Below are positions 44,501 through 52,747 of a stretch of DNA of 64,000 bases, in pieces. A program made the translations under genes and the position numbers. Position 1 is the stretch's first letter; each line of letters starts with the position of its first letter. The stretch spans positions 1-64,000 of the forward strand of contig CAZWLN010000015.1 in assembly GCA_964634885.1 (NCBI GenBank), written 5' to 3'. This DNA is from DAINRZ01 sp964634885. Its GTDB lineage: Bacteria; Bacteroidota; Ignavibacteria; Kapaibacteriales; UBA2268. The notes under the pieces are model-generated. The model did not search any database and had not been told where the DNA came from. It worked only from the letters and a program-made list of their open reading frames with translations.

Positions 44501-44561
44501 CTGGCAGGTTAAAAACAAAAATCAGTAAAGCAAGTGCAATCAGGTAATAATACTTCTTCAT
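41532..44561 (-). CDS. Large surface protein: SBBP propeller, L-type lectin domain and T9SS tail
   Basis: From ATG 44561 (MKKYYYLIALALLIFVFNLP; ATG 44582 adds seven residues) the protein has about 1009 residues. The start resembles the DUF7948-type domain (YFVENRGQVN), followed by SBBP beta-propeller repeats (AWATYTGGSLNDYVYAIAID, VWSTFYGGSDNDRAKRMVVD, VYSSYFGGSELDYGSGIAFN), an L-type-lectin-like domain (about 720-915: GADGFAFVIQN, LAVEFDLFSND, AYVGFTAATGS) and a T9SS tail (VYPNPAEGLITVGV). It probably binds glycans at the surface. Confidence 0.85.
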   Translation of the reverse strand: MKKYYYLIALALLIFVFNLPVLSAGSYFVENRGQVNSGSSADGAAIICYGELRGGTVYVTTTGLSFVVVSPDCSGEDGENERTITMKNVPEDREVNVRLIRTDLPVPGFTDSGRRFLGRMDFYSNFYTPENKDGILNVPAYSTVDYPGVANGAGLQLSLRRGKLVVSVGRSPEGEQLYRTLLQAVKEKGLEEVCQVGFAGESTEDEEGKNSLPAIQGFNNNIAWATYTGGSLNDYVYAIAIDSLDNIFVGGTTYSLDFSKIYKPGYPRVDVNGSCFICKYDKFHNIKWVTFMGCIDISKITTAADNTIWFCGSHYWEDNTAPFTDNAYVKLDSSGVDGVIGKLTEKGKIEYLTEFGGEQYDYLNDIHLDSAGNVFIFGYTESKLIPITQNAMKKKIDGTDLIIIKFSPDYRLLYSSYWGGSARDMGISFDFDIDGNIIVFGETNSSDYPTKNPVQKYNSKSDLVLTKFDKNFNVVWSTFYGGSDNDRAKRMVVDHHNNILVSGTTRSKDFGITKNAIQEYLKGYWDQYVAKFDMNGKLVWSTYYGSTESWETSELSVGGGIHVDTADNVVVTDCVAGTGLYVSPDAYQRVYQDKRDAFLLVLDSLGGCVYSSYFGGSELDYGSGIAFNSRDELVICGTTYSRDIVDIDSSSKYAYNGMYEGFIVQFGPKDIYDCDETSFSYPDFTDDKNIIYVGNATPYKKMVRLTEANYNRMGAIWYKHLVPVKQGFSTVFSFRISNGYNGRDADTSQPGADGFAFVIQNNKPNIVGLAGGHIGYAPLKNSLAVEFDLFSNDKNQIESLFDPNGNHIAVMSKGKEANSANHSSGSELGIVSSFMEIMSNSDLYYGKIDYNVEYHTIRVFISNSFGYFTYPILKVDNVDLEELLDLYQNEWAYVGFTAATGSSFQDHKILSWDFCPKETDGVQTGVDDEISGLLPASAVYPNPAEGLITVGVGDRQGIIVITNCLGETAMCLTAKGNASVDVSGLPAGCYFLKVQYDDGHCTFGKFLKK

Positions 44562-44598
44562 AAATACTATACATTTATTCATATTCTGTAATTTTTCA

Positions 44599-44614
44599 AA
44601 AAGTATATACTTTT
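44599..44614. promoter_or_regulatory. Perfect 16-bp palindrome upstream of the lectin gene
   Basis: AAAAGTATATACTTTT is a perfect palindrome about 40 bp ahead of the chosen start at 44561. It could be a regulator site or part of a promoter; no matching regulator is known from the window. The rest of 44583-44837 is AT-rich and holds only a small palindrome at 44799-44815 (CAACGCC / GGCGTTG, 3-nt loop). Confidence 0.3.
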
Positions 44615-44837
44615 GCCCAGTATTTCATATGTATTAACAATTCAAACGCAAAAAAGTTACACAATTTTTTATATTTTTTTTATTTTTTTTCGGATTAGAT
44701 GTGAATTTTCGGAAGAAGAGTAAAATCAATGAAATATAAATGTGAAAATATGAAGAGGAAAATTATTGCTGAGAAAGCCTGATAATCTGCATTCTACCCA
44801 ACGCCACAGGCGTTGAACATCTGTAACAAAAAGAACC

Positions 44838-44873
44838 AAAAAAAAACCGGTAAGTCCTTCTTGAACTTACCGG
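44838..44873 (-). terminator. Rho-independent terminator of the nnr-vanZ-tgt-yajC operon
   Basis: On the minus strand CCGGTAAGT, a 9-nt loop and ACTTACCGG (44847-44873) are followed by nine T residues. It ends 29 bp beyond the yajC stop codon. Confidence 0.93.
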
Positions 44874-44901
44874 CTGTCTGTAAAACATTTTCAGCTTATG
44901 A

Positions 44902-45228
44902 TTAGCTTTTCTTCGACGCTATCGCCTGTTTTTCGATAGAGATTTTTACGTTGTCGGCAATCTGGATGACGAAAGTGTTGCCGTCGATGTCGGTTACTGT
45001 ACCGTGAATGCCGGCAGTAGTAATGATCTTGTCACCCTTGTGAATGCTGTCCAGCATTGCCTGGTGCTGCTTTGCACGCTTCTGCTGGGGCCTGATCATC
45101 ATGAAATACATGATGAGGATGATGGCGCCGAACATAATTAATGTAGGAATCATCGATTCGAGGCTGCCGCCGCCTTTACCGTCAGCCGGAGCTCCCATGG
45201 CTACTGTAAGTAATAAATTTTCAAACAT
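44902..45228 (-). CDS. yajC: Preprotein translocase accessory subunit YajC
   Basis: The 108-residue protein has one membrane helix (about 29-49, IPTLIMFGAIILIMYFMMIR) followed by the invariant RPQQKRAKQHQAMLDSIHKG and DKIITTAGIHGTVTDID. It associates with SecDF and the Sec translocon. It follows tgt by 24 bp, the tgt-yajC pairing found widely in bacteria, and ends at a strong terminator. Confidence 0.95.
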   Translation of the reverse strand: MFENLLLTVAMGAPADGKGGGSLESMIPTLIMFGAIILIMYFMMIRPQQKRAKQHQAMLDSIHKGDKIITTAGIHGTVTDIDGNTFVIQIADNVKISIEKQAIASKKS

Positions 45229-45252
45229 TTCAATCCCTTAGAATATAACAAA

Positions 45253-46392
45253 TTACAAAACTTCTTCTCTATAGTTTTCCAAAAAACAATCTTTCCATTG
45301 ACGAAACTCTCCCGAAAGTATTTTCTCCCTTGCCGTTGTGAGTAACCATTTGTAAAAAGCCAGGTTATGATGTGTCGCAATCTGCAGTCCGAGAATTTCT
45401 CCGGCTTTGAACAGGTGCCTGAGGTAGCCCAGGGAGTAATTGGTACTGGCAGAGGAGTCGACGGCTTCGTCGATAGGCTCGTCAGACGTTGCGTACTTAG
45501 CGTTCCTGATGTTGATCTTCCCTTTCGTCGTAAAAAGCTGGCCGTTACGTGCATTGCGCGTCGGCAGGACGCAGTCGAACATATCGATGCCGAGGCCGAT
45601 ACATTCGAGTATGTTCTGCGGGGTGCCGACACCCATCAGGTAGCGGGGTTTGTCCACAGGGAGCATTTCCGTTGACAAGCCTGCAATCTCATACATCATC
45701 TCTGCCGGCTCGCCGACGGACAGGCCACCGATGGCATAGCCGTCAAATCCGATGTCGAGCATCTTGTTCTGGTAGTCTTTCCTCAGTTCAGGGTACATGC
45801 TCCCCTGCCCGATTGAGAACATGAACTGCCTTTTGCCGTAGAGTGGTTCTGTCTTTTCGAATTCGGACTTAGAACGCTTCGCCCAGTTCCAGGACAAGTC
45901 TGCCGATTTTTTCGCTGTTTGAATATCAGAAGGATAGGGTGTGCATTCGTCGAGAACCATCATGATATCGGAGCCGATGAACCTTTGTATCTCCACGACT
46001 TTCTCAGGAGTAAAGAAGTGGTTGGACCCGTCGATGTGAGACTTGAACTTTACGCCTTCCTCCGTCAGTTTCCTGAGGTCCTTCAGGGAGAACACCTGGT
46101 AACCGCCGCTGTCAGTCAGGATTGCCCTGTCCCAGGACATGAACTTGTGCAGGCCGCCGAAACTGTTTAGTATCTGCGTCCCTGGTTTCAGGTACAAATG
46201 GTATGTATTTGAAAGTATTAACTTAATATCCATCTCTGCGAGGGTTTTCTGGTCCATCGCCTTAACTGTACCCTGGGTGCCGACGGGCATGAAAACAGGC
46301 GTCTCGACGATGCCCCTGCCGGTGTGAAGCAAACCGGCACGAGCGCTTGTCCCGCTGTCGGTTTTTACCAATTCGAATATTTCATTCATCAT
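45253..46392 (-). CDS. tgt: tRNA-guanine transglycosylase (queuine/preQ1)
   Basis: The 379-residue enzyme has GIVETPVFMPVGTQGTVKAM, LSNTYHLYLKPG, LTDSGGYQVFSL (nucleophile region), HIDGSNHFFTPE, GGLSVGE and GVGTPQNILECI, all Tgt hallmarks. It exchanges guanine-34 of GUN tRNAs for a queuosine precursor. The usual zinc site CxCxxC before NYSRAYLRHL is absent: here it reads VDSSASTNYSLGYLRHL, only the histidine (HHN) remaining. From memory Bacteroidota enzymes also lack these cysteines. Start may be ATG 46392 or 46389; it overlaps vanZ by about 8-11 bp. Confidence 0.95.
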   Translation of the reverse strand: MMNEIFELVKTDSGTSARAGLLHTGRGIVETPVFMPVGTQGTVKAMDQKTLAEMDIKLILSNTYHLYLKPGTQILNSFGGLHKFMSWDRAILTDSGGYQVFSLKDLRKLTEEGVKFKSHIDGSNHFFTPEKVVEIQRFIGSDIMMVLDECTPYPSDIQTAKKSADLSWNWAKRSKSEFEKTEPLYGKRQFMFSIGQGSMYPELRKDYQNKMLDIGFDGYAIGGLSVGEPAEMMYEIAGLSTEMLPVDKPRYLMGVGTPQNILECIGLGIDMFDCVLPTRNARNGQLFTTKGKINIRNAKYATSDEPIDEAVDSSASTNYSLGYLRHLFKAGEILGLQIATHHNLAFYKWLLTTAREKILSGEFRQWKDCFLENYREEVL

Positions 46393-46789
46393 ATTTTAGA
46401 GTTTGAAATTTTGTTAAAAACGCCCCGATTGTGTTTACAGTTACCAGTGATAGGGCTGTTCCGGCAACATCAGCCACCCAATCGAAAATATCTGCCGACC
46501 TGCCGGGAACAAAATACTGGTGCAGTTCGTCGCTGAAACCGTAAACGGCGCCGGCAAGAATGACGATCCACACTATCGAAGCTTTACTTGTACCCGGTTT
46601 CATACCTGAAATTGCCGCGATTAAAAGAACACCGTACACAAAATACTCTGCCAGATGTACAATTTTATCCCAGTATTCAAAGCCCAGGTCGATGAAGTCC
46701 GGCTGTGGTATCGCCGACATAACGAAAATCAGGCATGAATAGAAGACAAAAGGAGCTGTTACTAATAGCCTGAAGCTGGACTTACTCAC
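46382..46789 (-). CDS. VanZ-like membrane protein
   Basis: The protein of about 135 residues has four membrane segments and the VanZ pattern FVMSAIPQPD, DKIVHLAEYFVYGVLL, YGFSDELHQYFVPGRSAD and DWVADVAGTALS. GTG 46789 (VSKSSFRLLV) is preferred because it makes a short overlap with the nnr stop; ATG 46810 would start inside nnr. The function of the family is poorly known; some members affect glycopeptide resistance. It is within an overlapping operon with nnr and tgt. Confidence 0.8.
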   Translation of the reverse strand: MSKSSFRLLVTAPFVFYSCLIFVMSAIPQPDFIDLGFEYWDKIVHLAEYFVYGVLLIAAISGMKPGTSKASIVWIVILAGAVYGFSDELHQYFVPGRSADIFDWVADVAGTALSLVTVNTIGAFLTKFQTLKYDE

Positions 46790-48308
46790 CTGACACCACC
46801 CGGAATACATATTTCAAAGAATCGATGATGGCAGACGCCGTCAGGGTAACCTGGGAATACTCCCCGGCATAGTAATCGCCGGCGGCGGCATGAAGATAGA
46901 CTCCAAGGGCTGCCGCCCGGTAAGGAGGTACTCCCTGCGCCAGAAGCGAAGCAATTATTCCCGTCAGGACATCGCCGCTGCCGGCTGTGGCCATTCCCGG
47001 ATTGCCGTTCAGGTTGAGGTAAGCGGTTTCCCCGTCTGTAATTATTACAGGCACATGTTTCAGGACAATGATACAGTCCAGCTTCCTTGCCCATTCCTTA
47101 GTAATATTAAGAGCATCTTTTTCAATTTCCTCCCTTGCCACACCTGTCAGCCTTGCCAGTTCGCCGGTATGAGGAGTAAGGACGATGTTCTTACGCAGTT
47201 TGCTTTTCTTGTCTAAAGCCCGCAGGCCGTCGGCGTCAATTACAACGGGCGTATTCTTATCGAGTTTCTTAAGAAGCTGTTTTACCAGTTCGGTCGTTTC
47301 CGGTTCCGAACCCAATCCGGAACCTACTGCAAGTGCATCGGATTTTCCGGCTTCCTCCATGATTGTGTCCAAACTGCGAAGGCTGACACAATCGTCAGAG
47401 TCAGACTCCATTTTTTTAAAAATCACCTCCGGAAGGATGGAACTGCTGTACCCCGTAGAAAACAGCTTAACCAGCCCTGCTCCGGATGTAATAGCCGCAT
47501 TGGCACATAGTGTCCCGGCCCCGGCGTACAGCGCCGAACCTGCTACAATCAGCAGCCTGCCGTAATCAAACTTCGAACTTACTTTTTTCCTCTGAGGCAT
47601 CGCCCCCTTAATGTCTTCGAATTCGAGCGAAAAAGTTGTTGCAAACTCTTCGGCGATGAAGTCAGGGACTCCCAGTCCGGCAACATATATTTCACCGCAG
47701 AGTTCAATGCCGTCGTTAACCATCATGCCGGTCTTCGGGGCAAACATGGTAATCGTAACGTCAGCCCTGAAAGCGTCAGGATGGGCAATGCCCGTTTCGA
47801 CGTTCAGCCCGGTGGGAGAATCGAGGGCAATCCTGAAGGCGTCAGCATTATTTGCATGTTTTACCAAAGACAGTACCGGTTCCCTGAGGCTCCCGCTGCC
47901 GCCAACCCCGATGAGCGCATCGATTATTATGTCGCAGTCAAAAGAAGCATTTTGGAGCTTTTTTTCGTCCCCGATATGTGTTACTTCTACACCCAAATTG
48001 AGAAGGGCAGAAAAATTGGCTGCCGTTTCCAGGCTCATGCTCTCTTCTTTGCCGACCCACAGGACGCGGACATGTGCACGGCCAATCAGGTGCCGGGCAA
48101 GTGCAAATCCGTCGCCGCCGTTGTTTCCGCTACCGCAGAGAAGGACAATAGACTGTTCGCCGCTTTCGTCGTCGAGAACTGTGTCAAGAATGACCCCGGC
48201 ACAGGAACGCGCTGCATTCTCCATCAACAATGCCCCGGGTACGCCGTACCGGTTAATAGCCGAATCGTCGGCCTTTCGCATTTCTTCAGGTGTCAGTATT
48301 CTCAGCAT
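46782..48308 (-). CDS. nnr: Bifunctional NAD(P)H-hydrate epimerase/dehydratase
   Basis: The 508-residue protein joins an N-terminal YjeF epimerase (residues 1-215, VLLCGSGNNGGDGFALARHL, DALIGVGGSG, DSPTGLN) to a C-terminal ribokinase-like ADP-dependent dehydratase (about 230-505, GSALYAGAGTLCANAAI, VLTPHTGELARL, NGNPGMATAGSGDVLTGIIA). Together they repair hydrated NADH/NADPH. It is the first gene of a minus-strand operon leading to yajC; vanZ overlaps its end. Confidence 0.95.
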   Translation of the reverse strand: MLRILTPEEMRKADDSAINRYGVPGALLMENAARSCAGVILDTVLDDESGEQSIVLLCGSGNNGGDGFALARHLIGRAHVRVLWVGKEESMSLETAANFSALLNLGVEVTHIGDEKKLQNASFDCDIIIDALIGVGGSGSLREPVLSLVKHANNADAFRIALDSPTGLNVETGIAHPDAFRADVTITMFAPKTGMMVNDGIELCGEIYVAGLGVPDFIAEEFATTFSLEFEDIKGAMPQRKKVSSKFDYGRLLIVAGSALYAGAGTLCANAAITSGAGLVKLFSTGYSSSILPEVIFKKMESDSDDCVSLRSLDTIMEEAGKSDALAVGSGLGSEPETTELVKQLLKKLDKNTPVVIDADGLRALDKKSKLRKNIVLTPHTGELARLTGVAREEIEKDALNITKEWARKLDCIIVLKHVPVIITDGETAYLNLNGNPGMATAGSGDVLTGIIASLLAQGVPPYRAAALGVYLHAAAGDYYAGEYSQVTLTASAIIDSLKYVFRVVSGE

Positions 48309-48419
48309 AATATTTCAAAAAATTAAGTTATTTTTACAAATTAATTTACATGAATCATGGAAACATAAATATCAAAATTACGTATATTTGATGAATTTTT
48401 ATATTGATAATAAACTGAG

Positions 48420-50540
48420 ATGATTAATAAAAAGGCAGGGGCAAGATTTCTTCTCTATCTGATTCTGGTGATAGTACTCTTCAGGGTCGGTGGAGACATC
48501 TTTCTGTTTGTCCTGCACACGTTCTCCCCGATGACACCGTCTCTGTGGAAAACGTTCACATCGCTGCTCCTGACCTTTACGCTGTTCATCTTCCTTTTCA
48601 GGGGCGCCGATTCCCTCCGGCCTTCAACCGGCTCAGACCTTCCGACCGAATACTTCAGAGAACTGAAATTCATACTCCTCTTTATATTTATACTATTAGT
48701 CTCGAAATCGTTGGTTCTGGATAATCCCCAGAGCATGGACCACAACATCCTTGCCCTGATTTACGGCGACCTCCTTGCCATGTACACAATTTTTATTTCC
48801 ATATATTTCTTCCGTTTTTTCTACAAATGGCAGAACAACTACCGCCATTCCAGGACAAGAGTATATATTAAGATCATTTATGTATGCATCATATTACTGA
48901 TAATACTCTTTCCCATCTTCGACAGTCCTGTTGTAAACATTACGGGTGACAGGATACCGGAAGACGTCAGGTCGGCCATCAGGGCCATCACATTGCTCGT
49001 TCTCATCGTCCTGATGTTCTGTGTCCTGCTGATATCGAAAAAGAATGACTGGATTGCCGTACTGCCCAAGAAGAAGAAGCTCAATTTCCTGTTCATGGTT
49101 TTACTTGCATTCATATTGCTCATTGCTTTCGACATCGGCCATGACAACAGCGACTCCCTGCACAAGACGCTCTATGTTTTCTCGCCGTTCTGCGCCCGTT
49201 TCATATACATCACGGTTTTCATCCTGTCTGTCTATTTCATCAGGATAATCCTTACAACACTTGGCTCATTGCCAACAGCCGAGATTGTCGAACACCAGAC
49301 CCACGAGATACAGTCCCTTACCTATCTCAGCAGGGTACTGGCAGCTAACAGGGATATAAACACCATCATCGAAAGCGTTACGGAAATGGCCCTCCGGGCA
49401 AGCAGCGGTTCTGCCGCCTGGCTCGAAAAATACAACGGCGGGGAAAAACCTGAGCTTGTGTCGGTAAAATTTATTACTGAAACAGCAATCAGGGATCTGT
49501 ACGAACATTGTAACCTGGACACAATACTCAGGAACCTGAAAGAACCTGCCCTTGTCGAATCTGTACCCGAAGACAGGACTCTTCTCAGCAATACTTCCGT
49601 CTTCTCCCTGTACGCCAAATCGATGATTGCCGTTCCAATATACGCCAACAACAACCGCTTCGGCTCATTAGTAGTATTCCACCCTGAAGAATACGGCTTC
49701 AACATCGAAAGGCTGAAAGTCCTTGCCTCTTTCAACGACAATATCGCCATTGCCATCGAGAACACCAGGCTCATCGCAGATTCCATCGAGAAAGAGAAAT
49801 ACAGGAAGGAGCTAAAGCTGGCACGGGACATGCAGTTGAAACTGCTGCCGCAGAAACTGCCGTCGATTGCCAATTATGAGATTTCTGCCTATGCCCAGCC
49901 TGCCGAAGAAGTTGGCGGAGACTTCTACGACATTTTCCAGCTAAAGAACGGTAAATACTGCATACTAATCGGCGACGTATCAGGCAAAGGCATCAGCGCC
50001 GCGTTCTATATGGCGCAGCTCAAAGGCATAGTCCTGGCCATTGCCAAGGAATCCGGCAACGCTACGGAAGTCTTGTGCAAGCTCAATGACACTCTGCACG
50101 GGAACATGGACAAAAGGATGTACATCACACTTACCGCTTTGATCATCGAAGACAGCAAAGGCAACATCACCATTGCACGTGCGGGCCACCTGCCGGCCTT
50201 CCTTGTCTCCGGCCCCGGGTGTGTACTGATACAGCCGCCTGGCATCGGCTTAGGGCTGACAAGCAACAGTTTTTTCTGCAGGAATATCGAAGAAAGCAAA
50301 GTGGCATTAAGCCCCAATGACGCTTTTGTATTAATCACCGACGGAGTGAACGAAGCACGCAATAATAAAAATGAAGAATTGGGATTAAATAATTTGAAAC
50401 AATTTCTCGAAAACAGAGTATATAGGTATAGCGGCGAATATATTGAAGGGATAAATGCTTATGTTACTGGCTATATGGAAGGAAATATACAATTGGACGA
50501 CATTACGATCATATCTCTCGTTTATAAAGGAGAATCGTAA
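48420..50540 (+). CDS. Membrane PP2C/SpoIIE-type phosphatase with GAF domain (RsbU-like)
   Basis: The 706-residue protein has about eight membrane segments (residues 10-285), a GAF-like sensor (about 305-455, VTEMALRASSGSAAW ... IAIAIENTRLIADS) and a C-terminal phosphatase (about 470-705) with ARDMQLKLLPQKLP, EVGGDFYDIFQL, IGDVSGKGISAAFYMA, ITDGVNEARN and DDITIIS. All metal-binding aspartates are present. It should dephosphorylate the STAS antagonist encoded next, freeing it to bind the anti-sigma kinase. A TATATTTG box lies 30 bp upstream, without a clear partner box. Confidence 0.9.
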   Translation: MINKKAGARFLLYLILVIVLFRVGGDIFLFVLHTFSPMTPSLWKTFTSLLLTFTLFIFLFRGADSLRPSTGSDLPTEYFRELKFILLFIFILLVSKSLVLDNPQSMDHNILALIYGDLLAMYTIFISIYFFRFFYKWQNNYRHSRTRVYIKIIYVCIILLIILFPIFDSPVVNITGDRIPEDVRSAIRAITLLVLIVLMFCVLLISKKNDWIAVLPKKKKLNFLFMVLLAFILLIAFDIGHDNSDSLHKTLYVFSPFCARFIYITVFILSVYFIRIILTTLGSLPTAEIVEHQTHEIQSLTYLSRVLAANRDINTIIESVTEMALRASSGSAAWLEKYNGGEKPELVSVKFITETAIRDLYEHCNLDTILRNLKEPALVESVPEDRTLLSNTSVFSLYAKSMIAVPIYANNNRFGSLVVFHPEEYGFNIERLKVLASFNDNIAIAIENTRLIADSIEKEKYRKELKLARDMQLKLLPQKLPSIANYEISAYAQPAEEVGGDFYDIFQLKNGKYCILIGDVSGKGISAAFYMAQLKGIVLAIAKESGNATEVLCKLNDTLHGNMDKRMYITLTALIIEDSKGNITIARAGHLPAFLVSGPGCVLIQPPGIGLGLTSNSFFCRNIEESKVALSPNDAFVLITDGVNEARNNKNEELGLNNLKQFLENRVYRYSGEYIEGINAYVTGYMEGNIQLDDITIISLVYKGES

Positions 50541-50612
50541 TATTAGGTCCGATTTTTGCATAATGATGAATGTGAGCAATATTTTTACAAAATAAATGAC
50601 GGGAGAAAATGA

Positions 50613-50975
50613 ATGCCGGAAGCCGGAAACTTTGAAATAACAAAAGAAATGAAGTCGGGTGTTGACTGCATCTACCTGAAAGGCTATCTCGACGCCCACA
50701 CGGCGCCGGACCTGGAGAATGTACTCAGCGACTCGATTGCGAAAGGCAACAATAAAATCATTGTCAATTTCCGCGACCTGGACTACATCAGCAGCGCCGG
50801 CCTGGGCGTGTTTATGGCTTTCATCGAAGAAATCAGGGATGGCGGCGGAGACATCAAGATGGCCGAGATGAGGCCCAGAGTATTCAATGTCTTTGATTTA
50901 CTTGGATTTCCAGTTTTGTTTGATATTGTCGATAATGAAACTAATGCTGTGGATAAATTTAATAAGATAGATTGA
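50613..50975 (+). CDS. STAS-domain anti-sigma factor antagonist (RsbV/SpoIIAA-like)
   Basis: The 120-residue protein shows the STAS pattern GVDCIYLKGYLDAHTAPDLE and NFRDLDYISSAGLGVFMAFI, the serine in ISSAGLGV being the phosphorylation site. In its unphosphorylated form it would capture the kinase encoded 1 bp downstream. The trio phosphatase-antagonist-kinase forms a full partner-switching module; no sigma factor gene is adjacent, so the target is elsewhere. Confidence 0.93.
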   Translation: MPEAGNFEITKEMKSGVDCIYLKGYLDAHTAPDLENVLSDSIAKGNNKIIVNFRDLDYISSAGLGVFMAFIEEIRDGGGDIKMAEMRPRVFNVFDLLGFPVLFDIVDNETNAVDKFNKID

Positions 50976-50976
50976 A

Positions 50977-51417
50977 ATGAAGAAAAAAGCAGCCCGGGAA
51001 GTGAAACACGTAGTCTTCAAAAGCAATTTTGCAGAATTGAGCCGCATTCGCGATTATATTCTGGAGAATGCCAGGGCATTCGGATTCACCGACGACGAAG
51101 CCTACAAGATATCACTGGCAGTGGACGAAGCATGTTCGAACCTCATCAGGCACGCTTTCATGTTTGACGACAGCAGAACCATCCAGTTGTTCATCGAAAC
51201 AACCGACAACAGCTTCATCGTCAACATCGTTGACGACGGCAGCCCCTTCAACCCTCTTGAAGTACCGCTGCAAAACATGAAAGAGTATATGGAGCAGATG
51301 AAACGCGGCGGACTGGGAATACACCTCATGAGATCGGTAATGGACAACATTACTTACTATCCTTCGAACAAATCCAATCCGCAAAATATTCTCAAATTGC
51401 AAAAGACCTTAAATTAA
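50977..51417 (+). CDS. Anti-sigma serine kinase (RsbW/SpoIIAB-like)
   Basis: The 146-residue GHKL kinase has the N-box VDEACSNLIRHAF, G1 IVDDGSPFNPLE and G2 RGGLGIHLMRSVMDNITY. It phosphorylates the STAS antagonist and binds a regulatory target, often a sigma factor. The gene begins 1 bp after the antagonist gene ends, so they are co-translated. The output may be FliA-like or general stress control; not determinable here. Confidence 0.92.
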   Translation: MKKKAAREVKHVVFKSNFAELSRIRDYILENARAFGFTDDEAYKISLAVDEACSNLIRHAFMFDDSRTIQLFIETTDNSFIVNIVDDGSPFNPLEVPLQNMKEYMEQMKRGGLGIHLMRSVMDNITYYPSNKSNPQNILKLQKTLN

Positions 51418-51491
51418 GATTTTTTTTTATTTGTAATTCTATCATATATTTGCTTTCATATTTGGTGGATGTGTGAATATCTCTGAGTTGA

Positions 51492-52562
51492 ATGAAAGCT
51501 GTCATTATTATGTCCGGTCTGGCCGTCGGCATCATTGTCGGACTGATCCCCCGCGCCGGGAAACCCGCTCCCCTGTACTGGAAACTGCTGGTTCTGCTGT
51601 TCGTAACTGCAACAATTGTGCTGAACCTCGTGCCACCACTTGCCGGAACACTCGGCGAAGTAAAATTCATGACCGGGAAAGTAGATTATGAATCCATTCC
51701 GGTTCTGGCTGTGCTGAATGTCGAGGACAGCTCTGCTCATGCACAGGACTCTTCAGGCAATTGTATTATACCTGTCGGCAATGCAGGTATTTGGAAAATC
51801 CGGTTCCCTGAGCGGCTTGTCATCCCGGCAGCTAAATTAGACAAGAGTTTTACTTCCGACGATGAGCTGTTGCTGAATGTCAGGTACAATCCTGATGGAC
51901 ATGTTTTCGAATATTTCTCGGCCTCTGCCGTCAACCCCATTTTCACCCTACCCTATGTCGCCGGGTTGGGCGAGAGGATCAGGATCATGAATTTCCATGT
52001 ACCGGTGGCATGGATTACCGTCCTGGCATACCTGGTGTCCATGATTTATTCCATACTGTACCTCAGGAGAAGGAATCCCGACGACGACCTGAAAGCCGTG
52101 TCGGCAGCAGTACTCGGGACATTGTTCTGCCTGCTGGCAACGGTAACAGGAATGATCTGGGCCAAATTCAACTGGGGCACATACTGGAACTGGGACCCGC
52201 GGGAAGTATCCATATTCATCCTGCTGCTTGTATATTTTGCCTATTTTGCTTTGAGGTTCGCCGTTGACAATGAATTTGCCAGGGCACGTCTCAGCGCTGT
52301 CTATTCGATACTGGCATTCATCACCGTGCCGTTCCTGGTGTTCATACTCCCAAGGCTGCAGGCAGGCCTGCACCCCGGTTCCGGCTCAGAAGGCAACTTC
52401 GGCCCCGTCCTGAGTTCCGGAACGGAGATGTTGAATCCGGCGATGCAGGTTAATTTCAGCATCTCGATGGCGGCGTTCACGATGCTGTTCTTCTGGATGA
52501 TGAACCTGACTTACAGATACAGAAAAGTAAACAGTCTGATGTCAAACTTAAATAACATATAG
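51492..52562 (+). CDS. ccmC: CcmC-like cytochrome c maturation protein with N-terminal extension
   Basis: Residues about 155-340 form a six-helix CcmC with RIMNFHVPVAW, the heme-handling WGTYWNWDPREV motif and LHPGSG, keeping both axial histidines. Ahead of this lie about 155 extra residues: two membrane segments (about 5-20 and 28-48) and a beta-rich extracytoplasmic domain (about 50-140). Normal CcmC is about 245 residues. The 53-residue gene that follows fits CcmD. Together they would present heme for CcmE; no ccmA, ccmB or ccmE is nearby. Confidence 0.85.
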   Translation: MKAVIIMSGLAVGIIVGLIPRAGKPAPLYWKLLVLLFVTATIVLNLVPPLAGTLGEVKFMTGKVDYESIPVLAVLNVEDSSAHAQDSSGNCIIPVGNAGIWKIRFPERLVIPAAKLDKSFTSDDELLLNVRYNPDGHVFEYFSASAVNPIFTLPYVAGLGERIRIMNFHVPVAWITVLAYLVSMIYSILYLRRRNPDDDLKAVSAAVLGTLFCLLATVTGMIWAKFNWGTYWNWDPREVSIFILLLVYFAYFALRFAVDNEFARARLSAVYSILAFITVPFLVFILPRLQAGLHPGSGSEGNFGPVLSSGTEMLNPAMQVNFSISMAAFTMLFFWMMNLTYRYRKVNSLMSNLNNI

Positions 52563-52567
52563 AATCA

Positions 52568-52729
52568 ATGGAATTTCTAAAAGACAATCCGGTTTTTGTA
52601 ACCATGCTGGTGGTCTCTGCCATCTGGCTGGTAATTGCAGTTTTTCTCTTCGTTGTCGATAAGAGACTTAAAAGAATAGAGAAAAGAATTGATATGATCA
52701 TGGAAATGAAAAAAAGTGATAATACCTGA
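52568..52729 (+). CDS. ccmD: CcmD-like small membrane protein
   Basis: A 53-codon frame begins ATG 52568, 5 bp after ccmC. It encodes one membrane helix (VTMLVVSAIWLVIAVFLFVV) followed by a basic amphipathic stretch (DKRLKRIEKRIDMIMEM), the size and layout of CcmD-family proteins that bind CcmC. There is no strict conserved motif, so the call rests on position, size and topology. Confidence 0.8.
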   Translation: MEFLKDNPVFVTMLVVSAIWLVIAVFLFVVDKRLKRIEKRIDMIMEMKKSDNT

Positions 52730-52747
52730 ATAAATGAGGGTTGAAAC

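Noticed and set aside
48383..48390. TATATTTG upstream of the PP2C gene as a promoter
   Set aside because: The box is exact, but no TTTG partner is found at 17-23 bp, so it was left as a remark only.
51445..51452. TATATTTG upstream of ccmC as a promoter
   Set aside because: The nearest TTTG is only 11 bp away, outside the accepted spacing.
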